Assembly: GCA_016290295.1 (NCBI GenBank)
Contig: JAEETJ010000012.1
Location: 1 to 64,000 of the forward strand
Reading direction: 5' to 3'
Origin: Bacteroidales bacterium
GTDB lineage: Bacteria > Bacteroidota > Bacteroidia > Bacteroidales > WCHB1-69
DNA length: 64,000 bases
A model generated the notes under the pieces. It was given only the letters and a program-made list of their open reading frames with translations, did not search any database and had not been told where the DNA came from. The position numbers and the translations under genes are program-made. Below, one piece after another: positions 43,462-52,653 of the stretch; position 1 is the stretch's first letter; every line of letters starts with the position of its first letter.

Positions 43462-44718
43462 TTACTTCACCTTCTTGCCATTCAAGAACACCTGCTCCAC
43501 TTTGTTGCTGCCAAAACTATAAGGCATGAACTCAATGGTGGGGATAGGCTTGGTGATGTAGAAGTTAGCCACTTTACCCTTGGCGATGCTGCCGTGCGTC
43601 TGGCTTACACCCATGGCGTATGCCGTGTTCAACGTTGTGGCGTTGATAGACTCCTCGCAAGTCATTCTGTAGTTGACACAACCCATAGACAAGATGAATT
43701 GCATATTGCCTGAAGGTGAGGAACCTGGATTATAGTCGGAAGCCAAAGCCACAGGCAAACCTGCATCTATCATCTGGCGGGCAGGACCATACACCATGTT
43801 CAGGAAGAAAGCCGCTCCTGGCAGGAAAGTCGGCATAGTTTCAGAGCCCAACAGACACTCAATTTCCTTTGGACCAGTGTGTTCCAAATGGTCAACCGAC
43901 AAGCTATTATATTTGACACCCACCTGGATACCCCCTGAATTGGCTAATTCATTGGCATGGATTTTCGGTCTCATGCCATACTTGATGCCTTGCATCAAAA
44001 TTCGCTCTGTTTCTTCAGGAGTGAAGAATCCACGGTCACAGAAAACATCAATATAGTCAGCCAAATCCTCAGCAGCCACCATCGGTATCATCTCGTTGAT
44101 AATCAAATCAACATACTCTCCTTGACGGCCTTTGTATTCTTCAGGAACGCCATGAGCTCCCAAGAAAGTAGCACGGATAGTAAGCGGAGATTTTTCTTTC
44201 AGGCGACGGATAACACGCAAAGATTTCAGCTCATCTTTGGTGGACAAACCGTAACCACTCTTGATTTCCACGGCTCCAGTACCGAAAGAGATAATCTCTT
44301 CCAGACGCTGCCAAGCTTCTTCAAACAACTCTTCCTCAGAGGCTTTACGCAATTTCTTCACGCTATTCAGGATGCCACCGCCACGTTTGGCAATCTCCTC
44401 ATAGCTCAATCCCTTAATCTTATCGTTATATTCTATCTCACGGCTACCTTTATAGACAATGTGCGTATGCGAATCACAGAAAGAAGGAAACACCATGCGG
44501 CCTGTTGCGTCAATCTCCTGGACTTTATGCTTACATTGAGCCAAGACCTCATCGGTCAGCTTGCTCATCTTGCCAAAGTCCACGATTTTATCGCCATCGG
44601 TCAGCAAAAAAGCATTGTCAATACATTTTACCGTCTGCATATCCTTACCGGCACGCAGCAGCACAGGCTTGGTCTCCACCTGCACTAATTTTTTAATGTT
44701 TTTGATAAGATAAGCCAT
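43462..44718 (-). CDS. hutI: Imidazolonepropionase
   Basis: Metal-dependent amidohydrolase of histidine degradation, opening 4-imidazolone-5-propionate to formimino-glutamate. About 418 residues from the ATG at 44718 (the longer TTG start at 44739 lies in a heptamer repeat). Metal-binding HxH in FCDSHTHIVYKG, substrate Arg/Tyr in GSREIEYNDKI, EIKSGYGLSTKDELK, HANELANSGG, DHLEHTG and ALASDYNPGSSPSGN. The other hut genes are not adjacent, unlike many Bacteroides clusters. Confidence 0.95.
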   Translation of the reverse strand: MAYLIKNIKKLVQVETKPVLLRAGKDMQTVKCIDNAFLLTDGDKIVDFGKMSKLTDEVLAQCKHKVQEIDATGRMVFPSFCDSHTHIVYKGSREIEYNDKIKGLSYEEIAKRGGGILNSVKKLRKASEEELFEEAWQRLEEIISFGTGAVEIKSGYGLSTKDELKSLRVIRRLKEKSPLTIRATFLGAHGVPEEYKGRQGEYVDLIINEMIPMVAAEDLADYIDVFCDRGFFTPEETERILMQGIKYGMRPKIHANELANSGGIQVGVKYNSLSVDHLEHTGPKEIECLLGSETMPTFLPGAAFFLNMVYGPARQMIDAGLPVALASDYNPGSSPSGNMQFILSMGCVNYRMTCEESINATTLNTAYAMGVSQTHGSIAKGKVANFYITKPIPTIEFMPYSFGSNKVEQVFLNGKKVK

Positions 44719-44805
44719 GGGATAATTAACAGTTAACAATTAATAATTAATAGTTATTTTCGTTGATACGTTAAAAAAAACATTTGCCAAATTGTACATT
44801 AAAAA

Positions 44806-44884
44806 CTCCCCTCGAGTGCGTAACACGAGACTCCCCTGATGCGAAGCATCACTCCCCTTGAGCACGAAGTGCGAAACTCCCCTT
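44806..44884. repeat. Cluster of ACTCCCCT-separated mini-hairpins
   Basis: Four AACTCCCCT/GACTCCCCT/CACTCCCCT/AACTCCCCT spacers separate three different short palindromes: CTCG...CGAG, GATGCGAAGCATC and GCACGAAGTGC. A regular spacer with variable palindromic inserts; between hutI and manC. Confidence 0.6.
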
Positions 44885-44887
44885 TAT

Positions 44888-44932
44888 AATCAATTAGCAC
44901 ATTAGCACATTGACTAATTAGCACATTGATTA
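44888..44932. repeat. Octamer tract at the manC 3' end
   Basis: AATTAGCACATTAGCACATT and GACTAATTAGCACATTGA units up to the manC stop codon. Confidence 0.7.
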
Positions 44933-46021
44933 CACGTATTTGTTCCCGAACTCCACCTGCACGTCAGTGACATATTGACGAATCTGCTGTTCATCTTCTT
45001 TCTTGCAGATCAGCAATACGTCGTCATTCTCCACTACAATATAGTCTTCCAAACCTTGAATGACAACCACCTTGTTTTTCGGCACGTTTACAATGCAATT
45101 ATGTGTGTTATAAGTCTTTACCTTTTTACCGACAATTGCATTGTTATCCTCATCTTTTTCGCGAAGGTTGAACAAAGAGCCCCAAGTTCCCAAGTCTGAC
45201 CAGCCAAAATCAGCGGCATAAACCTTCACATTGGTGGCCTTTTCCATCACGCCATAGTCGATGGAAATATTCCGGCAAACCTGATACACCTCTTTCACAA
45301 AATCCTGTTCAGCAGGAGTATTGTAAACACTCTCCCCTTTCTTGAACAAGTCGTTCACATCAGGAAGATACTTTTCAAAAGCCGTGAAAATAGACTTCAG
45401 TGACCACATAAAAATGCCCGCATTCCATAGAAAATCACCACTTTCGACAAACTGCTTGGCCATCTCCAATTCAGGCTTTTCTGTGAAAACCTTCACATCA
45501 TAAATGGAAGGATTATCAGGCAAGCTTTTTTCATCATTAAATTGAATGTAGCCATAGCCTGTATTCGGATGCGAAGGTTTAATACCAATAGTCAGCAGGC
45601 AATCATTCTCGCTCACTGTCTTCAAACCTTTCTCCACCACATCCAAGAACACATCCTCTTTGACAATCAGATGATCGGAAGGAGCTACAACCACAACCGC
45701 ATTCGGATTTTTCTGTTTGATCTTAAAATTGGCATAGTGAATGCAAGGGGCTGTATTGCGGCGAGCCGGCTCCAGCACCAACTGCTCGTCGGTAACATCT
45801 GGCAACTGCTCTTTTACAATATCCTTGTACTGTTCACTGGTTACAATGTATATGTTCTCTTTCGGACAAATCCTGCTAAATCTGTTGAAAGTTTTTTGGA
45901 TGAGTGTACTGCCGTCCCCTAAAATATCTATAAACTGCTTTGGGGTATTGGAGCGGCTCATGGGCCAGAATCTGGCTCCGATACCTCCCGCCATAATGAC
46001 GCAGTAGTTGTTATTATTCAT
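44930..46021 (-). CDS. manC: Mannose-1-phosphate guanylyltransferase
   Basis: Makes GDP-mannose from mannose 1-phosphate and GTP for surface glycans. 363 residues, single-domain form without the isomerase half. Nucleotide motif MAGGIGARFWPMSRSNTPKQ (about 11-30), VVVAPSDHLI (Asp ligand), NTGYGYIQF, VFTEKPELEMAKQF, FLWNAGIFMW and the GWSDLGTWGSL end motif. Stands alone between hutI and the DUF2723 gene. Confidence 0.95.
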   Translation of the reverse strand: MNNNNYCVIMAGGIGARFWPMSRSNTPKQFIDILGDGSTLIQKTFNRFSRICPKENIYIVTSEQYKDIVKEQLPDVTDEQLVLEPARRNTAPCIHYANFKIKQKNPNAVVVVAPSDHLIVKEDVFLDVVEKGLKTVSENDCLLTIGIKPSHPNTGYGYIQFNDEKSLPDNPSIYDVKVFTEKPELEMAKQFVESGDFLWNAGIFMWSLKSIFTAFEKYLPDVNDLFKKGESVYNTPAEQDFVKEVYQVCRNISIDYGVMEKATNVKVYAADFGWSDLGTWGSLFNLREKDEDNNAIVGKKVKTYNTHNCIVNVPKNKVVVIQGLEDYIVVENDDVLLICKKEDEQQIRQYVTDVQVEFGNKYV

Positions 46022-46049
46022 ACATTCTAATAGTTTTCGGTTATCAAGA

Positions 46050-46135
46050 GAATGATTAGTGGTTAATGATTAATGATAGAGGAATATTTCCGCCATTTTT
46101 TCATTAACCATTAACCATTAACCATTATTCATTAG
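46050..46135. repeat. Heptamer tract (CATTAAC)
   Basis: GTGGTTAATGATTAATGAT and CATTAACCATTAACCATTAA units immediately beyond the DUF2723 stop. Confidence 0.7.
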
Positions 46136-49100
46136 TAATATTTATTGTCGTAGAAGAAATTACGATAGCTCTGACCAAAGCCAGCATCCATCTGGGAGAA
46201 TATATTCAACTGATTCTCAGCGACCTGCAAACCCTTTTGCTCAACAGTCTCATTACCCACCTGTTTAGCAAGTTGCGTAATATTCTTCAGCGACTGGAAT
46301 GCCAGTGTCAGTTGCTCTTGGTTTTTCTCCAAGTCCGTAAGACAACGCGTGATGATGTTGTTTTGTTTATCAATATAGGCTGAAGCGAACTTGTCGAATT
46401 TCAGTTTCTTCAGTTCTTGCTCAGGCAATTGACAATCATAATCATTCAAGATACCAAACATCTGCTGTGTGAAGAGGATATTGTAGTTGATCAGTTCGGC
46501 ATAGCTGTCGGCCATTCTCTCATTGTAATTTCTATCCAACCAGGCCATTTCCTCCACAAACATGTTCCAATAATCGGTAGCCATCTGTAAACCTTTCTGA
46601 CGGCCACTTTCTGTATTCAGCCTGAAATAATCACGCATAAAGAACACACAGGTTTGTGAATAACCTATTTGATGATCAAGCAGATAGGGGAAATTGAAGG
46701 CGGGCAGTACCTCATTGCAATGGTCAAGCACTTTCTCTGCAGAGTCAATTTTACCTTCGCTGATGAGCTGTTCAGCCAAACGCTGATGAATCTTACGAAT
46801 CAAGGTCACCAGTCTTACATTGTCCTCCGAATGATAAACACGAGGATCGTTGAAGCCACCCCATGCATACGGATAAGGCGTCTTGGCAGGTGCGTTGGGA
46901 TTATTCACCCTATCAACACGACTATGGTCGTTGAAGACATTCATCAGGTTATTGTACAAAATGTCGGAATTGATACGACCAGCGTCATAATAACCTCTCT
47001 TCGGCGACTTAATAGGCACCAAACGGAAAGCCATACCTTCCAACTGGAAGTATTCTTCCAGACCGAGATAAGCCTCTGGACCAGTGGTGGATGCATAATA
47101 AACAGGTCTTTCCCAATTGTTGTTGGCCAAGATGTCCATCATGATGATATAAGCCTTCACGTAAGTATTCACACCATTGGCATCCATGTTCCAACGCAAC
47201 TTGTCCACTATCAAATCAGCATCTTCAGGAGCAACAGTACCGTTAGCCAATACTTTTTCCTTGTCAACATCCAAAGAGAAGCTGCCAGGGATAGCAATAC
47301 CTGTGCTTCTATACTTGTCTGAAGGCAGGAAATAAAGTGCTCTTTGATTGTCAAACTGAGGCTGTTTCACGTATTCAATAATATCTTTCAGATTGACGAA
47401 TTGATTAGCGGCAGGAGCAAGATGCATCATATCGCGAGTACCATCTTTGTATTGGTTCCATGTCATGGAAATCGGGAGCGGAGCAGAATTATAGGCCTGA
47501 CGCTTCATCTGATCCACATACCAGCTGGTGCTCAACAAGCTGAGGTTGCACACACGCACATCGGTACGGTAGCCTTCCACCTCCTGGGCGTACCACAAGG
47601 GGAAAGTATCATTATCGCCCAAAGTGAAGAGGATAGCGTTAGGTGCACAAGAGTCCAGATAGTTCTTGGCCATAGCCAACGCAGTATAGCGGTTGGAACG
47701 GTCATGGTCATGCCAGTTCTCCTTGGCCATGATGCCAGGCACCAAACCTAAGCAAATCAGTGTGACCAACAGTGCGCCTGCTACTTGTACTTTGCTATTT
47801 TTGATTTTCTCGAAGAGAGAATAAATACCATACACACCGAAGCCAATCCAGATAGAGAAGGCATAGAAAGAGGCTGCAAAAGCATAGTCACGTTCACGCG
47901 GCTGGAAGGGTTCCATATTCAGGTAGAAGGCAATTGCCAAACCTGTCATCAGGAACAGCCACAACACCACGTATGAGCCTTTGGGGTCTTTCATCGAATA
48001 CACGATCAAACCGATAATGCCTAAAATCAGAGGTAACAGGTAATACTTATTGTGTCCCGGACGTTCCATGCTGGTGGGCAGATCATTGCCACTCACACCT
48101 ATGCGAGCTTTGTCAATAGCCGGAATACCGGTGATCCAATTGCCCTTGTCAATATCATTTCGTCCCTGGATATCATTTTGACGACCTGAGAAGTTCCACA
48201 TGAAATAGCGGAAATACATGTAGTCAAACTGATACGTGTGCATGAATTTCATATTCTGCTGATAAGTGGGCAGCTTGCCTTTGTCCAGATTTCTGCGGTT
48301 TTCCTTATCGGAAGCACTGTCCGAATTGTATTGGGCTTTCAACCAGTTGATATAATTCTGGCGGTGATTGCTGGACCACAATCTCGGGAATAACATCATA
48401 TCGGCAGGATTATAAACCGGTTTTTCTTCTTTTCTCTGATCAGAAATAATGTATTTTCCTGATTTGTCATCACGGGTATATACAGGCTTGCCGTCCTTGG
48501 CTCCAACATATCTGGAGTTATAGCATTGGCCGTAGAAAATAGGTTTTGAACCATATTGTTCACGATTCAGATATGCCAGCAAAGCCACAGGGTCTTCGGG
48601 ATTGTTTTCATCGATAGTAGGATTAGCGTTGGAACGAATCACCAAAGTGAAGAAGGTTGAATAACCTACCAAGATGAAAATGAAGCAGTAAACAGCTGCC
48701 AAGAAATTGGCTTTGTTGCGTGAATAGCCATAATATAAGCCCCAAGCCACCAATGCTGCCACCAGCGTGAAGAAGATGATAGAACCTGAGTGGAAAGGTA
48801 AACCAATAGAGTTCACCGCAAAAATTTCAAACTTACCGGCCAGATTAACAATCTGCGGAATAATGAAATACAGAATTGCGCCCAACATTACAAAAGAAAG
48901 CAGCAACGACAGGAACACACCCCACTCTTCTTTCGATTTGAGAGTACCTTTCTTTGCACAGAGGACAAACAAAGGTATAGTGATGAAAATCCAGTCGAAA
49001 ATCATCCAACCAGTATTCAGCACAAAGCCCAAGAAGAAGGAGATGATCGCCAATGACTGCACAATGCCCATATAAGTAGCCTTGGGTGACAGTTTGAAAT

Positions 49101-49731
49101 AAACAATCAGAACAACAGCGGGCAAAGTCAGCAAGTTCAGCAAGTGAACACCAATGGAAAGGCCTATGAGATAAGCAATCAACACTATCCAACGGTTGGG
49201 ATTGGTGTTAGACTTAGGATTATCATATTCTTCATCCCATTTCAAGATGCACCAGAACACCAAAGCTGTGAAGAACGAGGACATAGCATAAACCTCACCT
49301 TCCACTGCGGAGAACCAGAAAGTATCTGTGAATGTATAAGTTAATGCACCCACGATGGCGGAACCCACAACGGCCACAATTCTTCCGGGAGTCATTTCGC
49401 CCAGCTTCATCACCATCTTGCGGCCCAAGCGGACAATGGTCCAATACAGGAACATGATGGTCAAACCACTGCAAATAGCGGACATGCAGTTGACACAGAA
49501 AGCGGCTTTGGTGACATCACCACCAGCAAAAAGCGTAAAGAAACGACCTATCAGCTGGAAAGTCGGTGCTCCAGGCGGGTGACCAATCAACAGTTTGTAA
49601 GTGGTGGCGATATACTCACCACAATCCCACCATGATGCCGTGGGCTCAGCGGTCATAATATAAACGGCAGAGGCCAAAATACCTATCGCCCAGCCGATTA
49701 TATTATTGATTAACTTAAATTTTTTGGACAT
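46132..49731 (-). CDS. DUF2723 family multi-spanning membrane protein
   Basis: Large Bacteroidetes envelope protein, 1199 residues, related to GT-C protein O-mannosyltransferases. The first ~390 residues hold about ten hydrophobic helices with the family start MTAEPTASWWDCGEYIATTY and LIGHPPGAPTFQLIGRFF, in which acidic residues are in the catalytic-loop position of GT-C enzymes. A soluble insert follows (about 400-540), two to four more helices (PGHNKYYLLPLILG, PRERDYAFAASFYAF), then a long periplasmic C-terminal half with TLGDNDTFPLWYAQEVEGYR. It may be the transferase of the Bacteroidetes O-glycosylation system, but this is inferred from homology. Confidence 0.9.
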   Translation of the reverse strand: MSKKFKLINNIIGWAIGILASAVYIMTAEPTASWWDCGEYIATTYKLLIGHPPGAPTFQLIGRFFTLFAGGDVTKAAFCVNCMSAICSGLTIMFLYWTIVRLGRKMVMKLGEMTPGRIVAVVGSAIVGALTYTFTDTFWFSAVEGEVYAMSSFFTALVFWCILKWDEEYDNPKSNTNPNRWIVLIAYLIGLSIGVHLLNLLTLPAVVLIVYFKLSPKATYMGIVQSLAIISFFLGFVLNTGWMIFDWIFITIPLFVLCAKKGTLKSKEEWGVFLSLLLSFVMLGAILYFIIPQIVNLAGKFEIFAVNSIGLPFHSGSIIFFTLVAALVAWGLYYGYSRNKANFLAAVYCFIFILVGYSTFFTLVIRSNANPTIDENNPEDPVALLAYLNREQYGSKPIFYGQCYNSRYVGAKDGKPVYTRDDKSGKYIISDQRKEEKPVYNPADMMLFPRLWSSNHRQNYINWLKAQYNSDSASDKENRRNLDKGKLPTYQQNMKFMHTYQFDYMYFRYFMWNFSGRQNDIQGRNDIDKGNWITGIPAIDKARIGVSGNDLPTSMERPGHNKYYLLPLILGIIGLIVYSMKDPKGSYVVLWLFLMTGLAIAFYLNMEPFQPRERDYAFAASFYAFSIWIGFGVYGIYSLFEKIKNSKVQVAGALLVTLICLGLVPGIMAKENWHDHDRSNRYTALAMAKNYLDSCAPNAILFTLGDNDTFPLWYAQEVEGYRTDVRVCNLSLLSTSWYVDQMKRQAYNSAPLPISMTWNQYKDGTRDMMHLAPAANQFVNLKDIIEYVKQPQFDNQRALYFLPSDKYRSTGIAIPGSFSLDVDKEKVLANGTVAPEDADLIVDKLRWNMDANGVNTYVKAYIIMMDILANNNWERPVYYASTTGPEAYLGLEEYFQLEGMAFRLVPIKSPKRGYYDAGRINSDILYNNLMNVFNDHSRVDRVNNPNAPAKTPYPYAWGGFNDPRVYHSEDNVRLVTLIRKIHQRLAEQLISEGKIDSAEKVLDHCNEVLPAFNFPYLLDHQIGYSQTCVFFMRDYFRLNTESGRQKGLQMATDYWNMFVEEMAWLDRNYNERMADSYAELINYNILFTQQMFGILNDYDCQLPEQELKKLKFDKFASAYIDKQNNIITRCLTDLEKNQEQLTLAFQSLKNITQLAKQVGNETVEQKGLQVAENQLNIFSQMDAGFGQSYRNFFYDNKYY

Positions 49732-49740
49732 GTTTTTTTA

Positions 49741-49866
49741 TTTGTTTAATTGTTTATTTGTTGAATCGTTGATTTGTTTTAATTAAGAACTAAGAGTTAA
49801 GAATGTTTATTTGTTGAGCTGTTGAATTGTTGAACTGTTTTTAATTCTTAGTTCTTAATTCTAATT
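49741..49866. repeat. Octamer/heptamer repeats between pheS and DUF2723
   Basis: GTTTAATTGTTTATTTGTTG and GTTGAATT-like octamers, then CTTAGTTCTTAATTC heptamers that contain the pheS stop. Confidence 0.75.
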
Positions 49867-50883
49867 GCCGGCGGCTTTGAACTGGCGGAGGAAGCGCACA
49901 TCGTTCTCGAAATACAGTCTGATGTCATTGGTTCTGTATTTCAGCATGGTCATTCTTTCGATACCCAAACCGAAAGCATAACCTGTGTATTTCTTGCTGT
50001 CGATACCGCAATTCTCGAGCACGCTGGGATCTACCATACCGCAACCTAAGATTTCCACCCAACCAGTATGCTTGCACAAAGCGCAGCCACTGCCACCACA
50101 GATATTGCAGGAGATATCCATTTCTGCTGACGGCTCAGTGAAGGGGAAATAAGAGGGACGAAGACGGATTTTGGTTTCCTTGCCGAACATCTGCTGGGCA
50201 AAATACAACAAAGTCTGCTTCATCTCTGCGAAAGACACGTTCTCAGCAACATACAAGCCTTCTACCTGGTGGAAGATACAATGGGCACGAGAGGTGATAG
50301 CCTCATTACGGAACACACGTCCCGGGCAAATAACGCGGATAGGAGGTTGCTGTTTCTCCATGGTACGCACTTGCAAGGATGAAGTGTGAGTACGCAACAG
50401 AATGTCAGGATGCAGCTCGATAAAGAAAGTGTCCTGCATATCGCGTGCTGGGTGCTCTTCCGGGAAGTTCAGGGCAGTGAACACATGCCAGTCATCTTCC
50501 ACATCGGGACCGGAAACGGTGCTGAAGCCAATCTTCTCGAAAATTTCGCAAACTTCGTTCATCATGATGGAGATGGGGTGCATGGAACCTACTGAAATTG
50601 CTGTAGAAGGACGGGTTACATCCACTTGGCTACCCGTGCAGATGGACTGCATTTCCATTTTTGATTTAGCTTCTTCATACAGTTGCTGAGCTTTTTGTTT
50701 CAGCTCATTTACCTGCTGACCAAAGCTCTTGCGTTCCTCAGGAGCCACATTTTTGATTTCGGAAAGCAATTCCTGCAACTCACTTTTCTTGGCCAAGAAT
50801 TTCAGGCGGAATTGCTCAAGGGTTTCCATGCTACTGATACCGAATTGCTCCAGCTCAGATTTTATTTTGTCAATGTTATTCAT
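49861..50883 (-). CDS. pheS: Phenylalanine-tRNA ligase alpha subunit
   Basis: Catalytic subunit of the alpha2-beta2 Phe-tRNA synthetase. 340 residues. N-terminal coiled coil (about 1-85), then class II core: HPISIMMNEVCEIFEKIGF, FPEEHPARDMQDTFF (motif 1 area), LLRTHTSSLQVRTM, GRVFRNEAITSRAHCIFHQV (motif 2) and FGLGIERMTMLKY (motif 3). The Phe-pocket FTEPSAEMDISC is present. pheT is not adjacent, so the two subunits are encoded apart, as in other Bacteroidetes. Confidence 0.97.
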   Translation of the reverse strand: MNNIDKIKSELEQFGISSMETLEQFRLKFLAKKSELQELLSEIKNVAPEERKSFGQQVNELKQKAQQLYEEAKSKMEMQSICTGSQVDVTRPSTAISVGSMHPISIMMNEVCEIFEKIGFSTVSGPDVEDDWHVFTALNFPEEHPARDMQDTFFIELHPDILLRTHTSSLQVRTMEKQQPPIRVICPGRVFRNEAITSRAHCIFHQVEGLYVAENVSFAEMKQTLLYFAQQMFGKETKIRLRPSYFPFTEPSAEMDISCNICGGSGCALCKHTGWVEILGCGMVDPSVLENCGIDSKKYTGYAFGLGIERMTMLKYRTNDIRLYFENDVRFLRQFKAAGN

Positions 50884-50899
50884 TGTGTTTGTTTTTCAA

Positions 50900-51030
50900 C
50901 TAAGAATTAAGAGTTAAGAGTGTTGAATTGTTGAATTGTTGAGTTGTTGAATTGTTTTTAGTTTTACGTTCTTAGTTCTTAATTCTTAGTTCTTAATTCT
51001 TAGTTCTTAATTTTTAGTTCTTAATTTTAT
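50900..51030. repeat. Repeat tract between cyclophilin gene and pheS
   Basis: GTTGAATT/GTTGAGTT octamers flanked by TAAGAATTAAGAGTTAAGAG and CTTAGTTCTTAATTCTTAGT heptamers up to the cyclophilin stop. Confidence 0.75.
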
Positions 51031-51761
51031 TTGATGATTTCTGCGGAGATAATCTTAATATCTTCTATTGGTCTGTCGCGACCGTCTTTTTTCTGTGCGG
51101 CAATTTTGTCCACGACTTCCATACCAGACACTACCTCACCGAAAACAGTATAATCGCCATCCAAATGAGGAGCACCACCGATAGAAGAGTAGTCCTTGAT
51201 TTGATCCATGCTGTAGGTCTTGCCCGTCATCTGGATTACACGGTTAATCTCATTGGTGTTGAACACTCTACCATCCACAATATAGAATTGTGAGCCTGAA
51301 GATTCTTTCTTGGGATTGACATTGTCACCCATACGGGCAGCAGCCACAGCACCACGCTTATGGTACAAATCCGGCACAAACTCAGCGGGAATGGTATAGC
51401 CAGGGCCACCATTGCCCAACATCTGTCCCGGTCTAGCTGTCTTAGATTCCGGGTCGCCCGTCTGAATCATAAAGTTCTGGATAATACGGTGGAAAAGAAC
51501 ACCATCGTAGTATTTGTCGTTCACCAATTTGATGAAATTTTCCTTGTGCAGAGGGGTCTCGTCGTACAGGGCGATAACGATGTCTCCCATGGAGGTTTTC
51601 AGTAATACTTTTGTCATTTCAGTCTTTTTTTTCTTTTTGGTCGGATTTTTTTGTTCTTGATTGTCGCTTCCCGCATTGGTGGCATCTGCCTGACTGGTCT
51701 GCGAGCAACCCAGCATCAGCAAAGCGGACAATAAGATAATCAGCACTTTATGTTTCTTCAT
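51027..51761 (-). CDS. Peptidyl-prolyl cis-trans isomerase, cyclophilin lipoprotein
   Basis: Envelope foldase accelerating prolyl isomerisation of exported proteins. 244 residues. Lipobox LMLGC (Cys19), linker rich in Gln/Lys to about 50, then the cyclophilin domain: TSMGDIVIALYDETPLHKEN, FHRIIQNFMIQTGDP (catalytic Arg of FHR), GPGYTIPAEF, SSGSQFYIV and VFGEVVSGMEVVDKI. A small insertion with FNTNEINRVIQMTG is seen in the middle. -7 box 51817-51824, and a CTGCAAAATTGCAG palindrome lies in the leader. Confidence 0.93.
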   Translation of the reverse strand: MKKHKVLIILLSALLMLGCSQTSQADATNAGSDNQEQKNPTKKKKKTEMTKVLLKTSMGDIVIALYDETPLHKENFIKLVNDKYYDGVLFHRIIQNFMIQTGDPESKTARPGQMLGNGGPGYTIPAEFVPDLYHKRGAVAAARMGDNVNPKKESSGSQFYIVDGRVFNTNEINRVIQMTGKTYSMDQIKDYSSIGGAPHLDGDYTVFGEVVSGMEVVDKIAAQKKDGRDRPIEDIKIISAEIIK

Positions 51762-51816
51762 AGCTATATAATATATACCTTAATAACTGCAAAATTGCAG
51801 TTTTATTTTAAGCTTG

Positions 51817-51824
51817 CAAATTTA
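51817..51824 (-). promoter_or_regulatory. -7 box for cyclophilin gene
   Basis: TAAATTTG followed by C on the minus strand. The predicted leader contains the 14-bp palindrome CTGCAAAATTGCAG. Confidence 0.55.
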
Positions 51825-51930
51825 AAAAAAATTCCCAAACTACACACATAGGAAACAAAGGCATTAGCAGGATTTTTTTCTGAAGAAATTTGCTGATTAT
51901 ATTAGCTAATTGCCACATTATTTTTTTCAC

Positions 51931-51938
51931 TATTTTTG
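51931..51938 (+). promoter_or_regulatory. -7 box for thpR
   Basis: TATTTTTG followed by CG; rules out the in-frame GTG/ATG-like codon at 51936 as start and favours ATG 51957. Confidence 0.65.
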
Positions 51939-51956
51939 CGTTCTAATCCATTCCCC

Positions 51957-52517
51957 ATGAAACGCCTCTTTATCGCTACGAAAATCGAACTGAACGAGCA
52001 ATATATGAGCCTGATGCGACAACTGCAACGGCAGTTGTCGGGCGATAAGATTGTGTGGGTGGACAGCCAGCTGCAACATCTGACCTTGCGTTTTTTGGGG
52101 CAAACAGCTGATGATCAGATTCCTAAGCTAAAAAAAGCACTGAATGAGATGGCCAACCAGACACAGGCTTTTACCCTCGACATGGACAAATTGGGTATCT
52201 TTGGCAGCAAATATGCCCCCTCCGTGATATGGTTGGGTTTTTCAGAGTTTGAAGCCTACAAAATGCTTTTTGAAAGGATGGAAGAACGCATCCTTGATCT
52301 TGGTTTCGAGCCCAACCACGGCAATGTCGTGCCCCATATCACTTTAGGACGCATCAGAGAAACGCAAAGCAAAAAGTATTTCTGGAAAGTTTTTGAGAAT
52401 AACTCCCCCACCTTCTCCCAAAACATTCCCATCAACGAAATTACCCTTTATCAGAGCCACCTGCAAACATCAGGGCCTATTTACAAGGCCTTACATACAG
52501 CCTATTTAAAACAGTAG
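51957..52517 (+). CDS. thpR: RNA 2',3'-cyclic phosphodiesterase ThpR
   Basis: 2H phosphoesterase (LigT/ThpR) that opens 2',3'-cyclic phosphates on RNA and can join tRNA halves. About 186 residues from the ATG at 51957. Both HxTx motifs are present: LQHLTLRFLG (near 42) and VPHITLGRI (near 130), and the N-terminal MKRLFIATKIE and the segment FTLDMDKLGIFGSKYAPSVI are typical. Start chosen from the promoter position. Monocistronic. Confidence 0.92.
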   Translation: MKRLFIATKIELNEQYMSLMRQLQRQLSGDKIVWVDSQLQHLTLRFLGQTADDQIPKLKKALNEMANQTQAFTLDMDKLGIFGSKYAPSVIWLGFSEFEAYKMLFERMEERILDLGFEPNHGNVVPHITLGRIRETQSKKYFWKVFENNSPTFSQNIPINEITLYQSHLQTSGPIYKALHTAYLKQ

Positions 52518-52648
52518 AGGCGCACCGTGGTACGTCTCTACATAATAAACCAAATAGATAGCATTCTTATCATCACCATTCCGCAAACGAACGCAGTGAG
52601 TGCGGCGGAATCTCCTGCAGACGCAATATTGCGTCCCGACTATTCGTC
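52514..52648. repeat. Composite palindromes between convergent thpR and aminotransferase
   Basis: GTAGAGGCGCACCGTGGTACGTC..TAC (28-bp imperfect palindrome, 52514-52541), ATTCCGC/GCGGAAT arms enclosing ACGCAGTGAGTGCG (52577-52612), and the perfect 16-bp palindrome GACGCAATATTGCGTC (52620-52635). No gene. Could also act as transcription end for both genes. Confidence 0.6.
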
Positions 52649-52653
52649 ATGCA

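Noticed and set aside
44806-44884. Short CRISPR-like array
   Set aside because: Spacer unit is only 8-9 bp, inserts are palindromic, and no cas genes are present.
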